A stretch of DNA of 64,000 bases from Molossus alvarezi (taxonomy: Eukaryota; Chordata; Mammalia; Chiroptera; Molossidae). Numbering within the stretch: the stretch's first letter is position 1; the number at the start of each line of letters is the position of its first letter. Both the position numbers and the translations under genes were made by a program. This document shows, in pieces, positions 62,109 through 64,000 of this stretch. Location of the stretch: contig CM073886.1 in NCBI GenBank assembly GCA_037176705.1, positions 127,192,001-127,256,000 of the forward strand. The letters are read 5' to 3'. The notes beneath the pieces are model-generated. The model worked only from the letters and a program-made list of their open reading frames with translations, ran no database searches and was not told where the DNA came from.

Positions 62109-62345
62109 CTTTTTTTTTTTTATCCTCACCCAAGGACATTTTTCCATTTTTTGTTCAGATAGAGCGGGAGGGAGAGAGAGGAAGAGAGAGAGAGAGAAAC
62201 ATCGATGTGAAGGGACACATCGAGTGGCTGCCACCCGCACGACCAACCAGGGCCAGGGACAAACTGCAACCGAGGTATGTGCCCTTAGTGGGAACCGAAC
62301 CCGGGTCTCTCTGTACCGCAGGCCGCTGAGCCAAACCGGCCAGGG
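62109..62345 (-). mobile_element. VES SINE
   Basis: 'atcctcacccaaggacattt', 'gggaaccgaacccgggtctc', head with a small deletion 'gccgctgagccaaaccggcc'. Target duplication aaaacttttc at about 62099-62108 and 62346-62355. Confidence 0.92.
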
Positions 62346-62356
62346 CAAAACTTTTC

Positions 62357-62604
62357 TTTTTGTTAATCCTCACTGAGGATATTTTTCCATTGGTTTTTAA
62401 AAATGGCGAAGGGAGGGAGGGGGGGAGAGAGAGAAACATCTATGTGAAAGAGACACATCGATTGGTTGCCTCCTGCAGGACCCCAGCCAGTGGGGCCTGG
62501 GATCAAACCTGCAACCCAGGTATGTGCCCTGGACCAGGAATTGAAACCATGACCTTTAGGTCCTCGGGCCGTTGCTCTAACCTTTGAGCCCAACCAGCCA
62601 GGGC
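62357..62604 (-). mobile_element. VES SINE inserted next to the previous copy
   Basis: 'aatcctcactgaggatattt', 'caggaattgaaaccatgacc', head end 'gagcccaaccagccagggc'. The right flank 'aaaaacctttg' again resembles the shared target site. Confidence 0.9.
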
Positions 62605-63498
62605 AAAAACCTTTGTCCTCATCTGTAACATTCATTAGCTTAAGACCTGATACTTGATCCCTGCCTGTGATTTTGAAATTCCAAGGCATCTGTAGTCCTC
62701 AGCGTGTGTCGGTCAGGGTGCCTTAGGCGCCCGATGCGACATTCCAGCACGTCTCCCGGACTCCGAAAGGTGTCGTGCATCATGTAGCTGAAAAGTCCGG
62801 TGAAAGCTGTGGACAGGGGTGCGGCCTGGGGACCCGCTGAGCCCCTTTGACCCTCTCAGTGTTGCCCTCCTCCGGGCTGGTGACGTCCTCAGTGGCAGAG
62901 GCGGCATCAGAGCCAGGCCTCCAGCTGGCAAAGCCCAGCATCCAGAGGACGGGACAGGCCAGGTCCCATGACTCCCTCTTGACAAGCAAGGACACTTTTC
63001 CAGGCATCCTTAGCAAACCTTCCCTCCTTCTTCTTGGCCTTAACTGGGTGACGTTCCCATTCCCGAGCCCACTGTGCAGGTGGGGCAGGGAGAGGCCCTG
63101 TGCCTTCCACCTGCGCTTCTGCACCGGTCACTAAGAAGGTGACGCGGTTACCCCAGGGCAGCAGGCCTACCCTGAGGGCTTCTGAGGTCGTTTCTCCCGA
63201 AGCTCCGGGCTGTGTGTGGAGCCAGAGCAGTGACAGGAGAAGGAGGACGCTGGGCGAACACCAGCAAAGCTCCGTGTGGCACTGCGTTCTTGCACTGACA
63301 TTTCTCCAAGTGCAGGTGCTGGAGTTGGAAGGTCTGTCGGCTCAATTTTGCATTCAGTCTGTGCATTTACTATTGCATTCCATTAAAAATGATCCTCATC
63401 TTCCTAGAACTTGTTCATGAGAAATGTATTTTGGTTTGGATAAATGTATTCTATAATTTATATTATTAATCTCTTTGCCACTCTATTGTTATATATAC
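62605..63498. other. NNT intron 7, GC-richer block
   Basis: 62.71-63.33 kb is CpG-richer than its flanks, with open frames of 90-115 codons on both strands and no recognised domain. It may be an old repeat or a small regulatory element. Confidence 0.4.
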
Positions 63499-63508
63499 CA
63501 CATTCTTT

Positions 63509-63745
63509 TTTTTTTATTCTCACCCGAGGACATTTTCCCATTTTTTTTTGTTCAAATAGAGTGGGAAGGAGAGAGAGAGAAACATCGATGTGAGAGGGAC
63601 ACATCGAGTGGCTGCCTTCTGCATGACCCAACCAGGGTCGGGGACAAACTGCAACCGAGGTACATGCCCTTAGCGGGAACTGAACCCGGGTCTCTCCGGA
63701 CCACAGGTCGACGCTCTAACCGCTGAGCCAAACCGGCCAGGGCTA
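63509..63745 (-). mobile_element. VES SINE
   Basis: 'attctcacccgaggacattt', 'gggaactgaacccgggtctc', head end 'gagccaaaccggccagggc'. Target duplication ccacattctt at about 63499-63508 and 63751-63760. Confidence 0.92.
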
Positions 63746-64000
63746 CAGACCACATTCTTAAAGCAGGAAGTTTTTCTCCAGCCAGTCTAATTTGATGCCT
63801 TACAGGCTGGAAGTTAGGGGTTTCCCTGTCTGACTACCTGCCATTGAGTAATTTCAGTAAATAATGTTAAAGGCTCTTCGTAATAATGTAAAATTTCATC
63901 TTGTTGTCTTGTTCTTAATATTTGTAGAGGCTTCCTCCTAATGTCTTTCTTTTTGATGTTGAAGTTGTCTGTGCGGGCTTGATTCTTTTCCTAGTAAGAG

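Noticed and set aside
62780..63124. 114-codon minus-strand frame in a GC-richer block
   Set aside because: No known domain, overlapping frames on both strands, and no promoter or splice support; more likely compositional.

Overview
This window is a piece of a mammalian nuclear genome, almost certainly from a vesper-type (yangochiropteran) bat. More than 40 copies or fragments of a tRNA-derived SINE with a tRNA-like head, a CT-rich middle and a 'cctc-ggtgagga-ttaaaa' type tail occur on both strands, most with target-site duplications. I recognise them as the bat VES family. MIR, L2, old L1, MER5-like and MaLR-like remnants complete a normal mammalian repeat landscape. Nothing here is prokaryotic or viral: there are no operons, CRISPR arrays or intact selfish elements.

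Two genes are present, arranged head to head. On the minus strand at the left lies the 5' part of PAIP1 (poly(A)-binding-protein-interacting protein 1): coding exon 1 (12719-12992), exon 2 with the PAM2 motif (12062-12207) and exon 3, the start of the MIF4G domain (3357-3542). The rest of PAIP1 lies beyond the left edge. Its promoter is a CpG island of about 1.8 kb (roughly 11.9-13.75 kb). On the plus strand lies the 5' half of NNT (mitochondrial proton-translocating NAD(P) transhydrogenase). It has a CpG-island promoter (27.64-29.05 kb) with a proposed non-coding exon 1 ending near 28083, then six coding exons: 33756-33959 (ATG at 33809), 38873-39102, 41347-41564, 45549-45636, 47770-47858 and 52512-52699. 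All junctions keep frame. The joined exons encode about residues 1-321: the presequence and most of the NAD(H)-binding domain I. No further coding exon was found before 64000.

Region by region: 1-12.7 kb holds PAIP1 introns with SINEs, L2 and L1 remnants. 11.9-13.75 kb is the PAIP1 promoter. 13.75-27.6 kb is intergenic, with a DNA-transposon-like repeat carrying a 129-bp tandem duplication, a 30-bp GC-rich tandem repeat, and a complete 2.7-kb minus-strand 'half-L1' (5'UTR + ORF1 + 3'UTR, no ORF2) flanked by a target duplication. 27.6-29.1 kb is the NNT promoter, with a G-rich 17-bp minisatellite containing an exact 84-bp higher-order duplication and, further on, a CCAAT/TATA module. 29-64 kb is NNT introns dominated by SINEs, about 25 antisense against 4 sense.

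The two genes are neighbours and do not act in one pathway. PAIP1 stimulates translation through PABP and eIF4A. NNT uses the mitochondrial proton gradient to make NADPH. I found no clear new biological system. The most unusual items are the intact-ended half-L1, the promoter minisatellite and second promoter module of NNT, a strong decoy acceptor upstream of NNT exon 7, two tRNA-head-only SINEs broken at the same position, a chimeric SINE, and an EF-hand-like coding fragment next to a splice donor at 61.4 kb. Gene and repeat identities come from recognising the translated or nucleotide sequence by eye; no database search was run.
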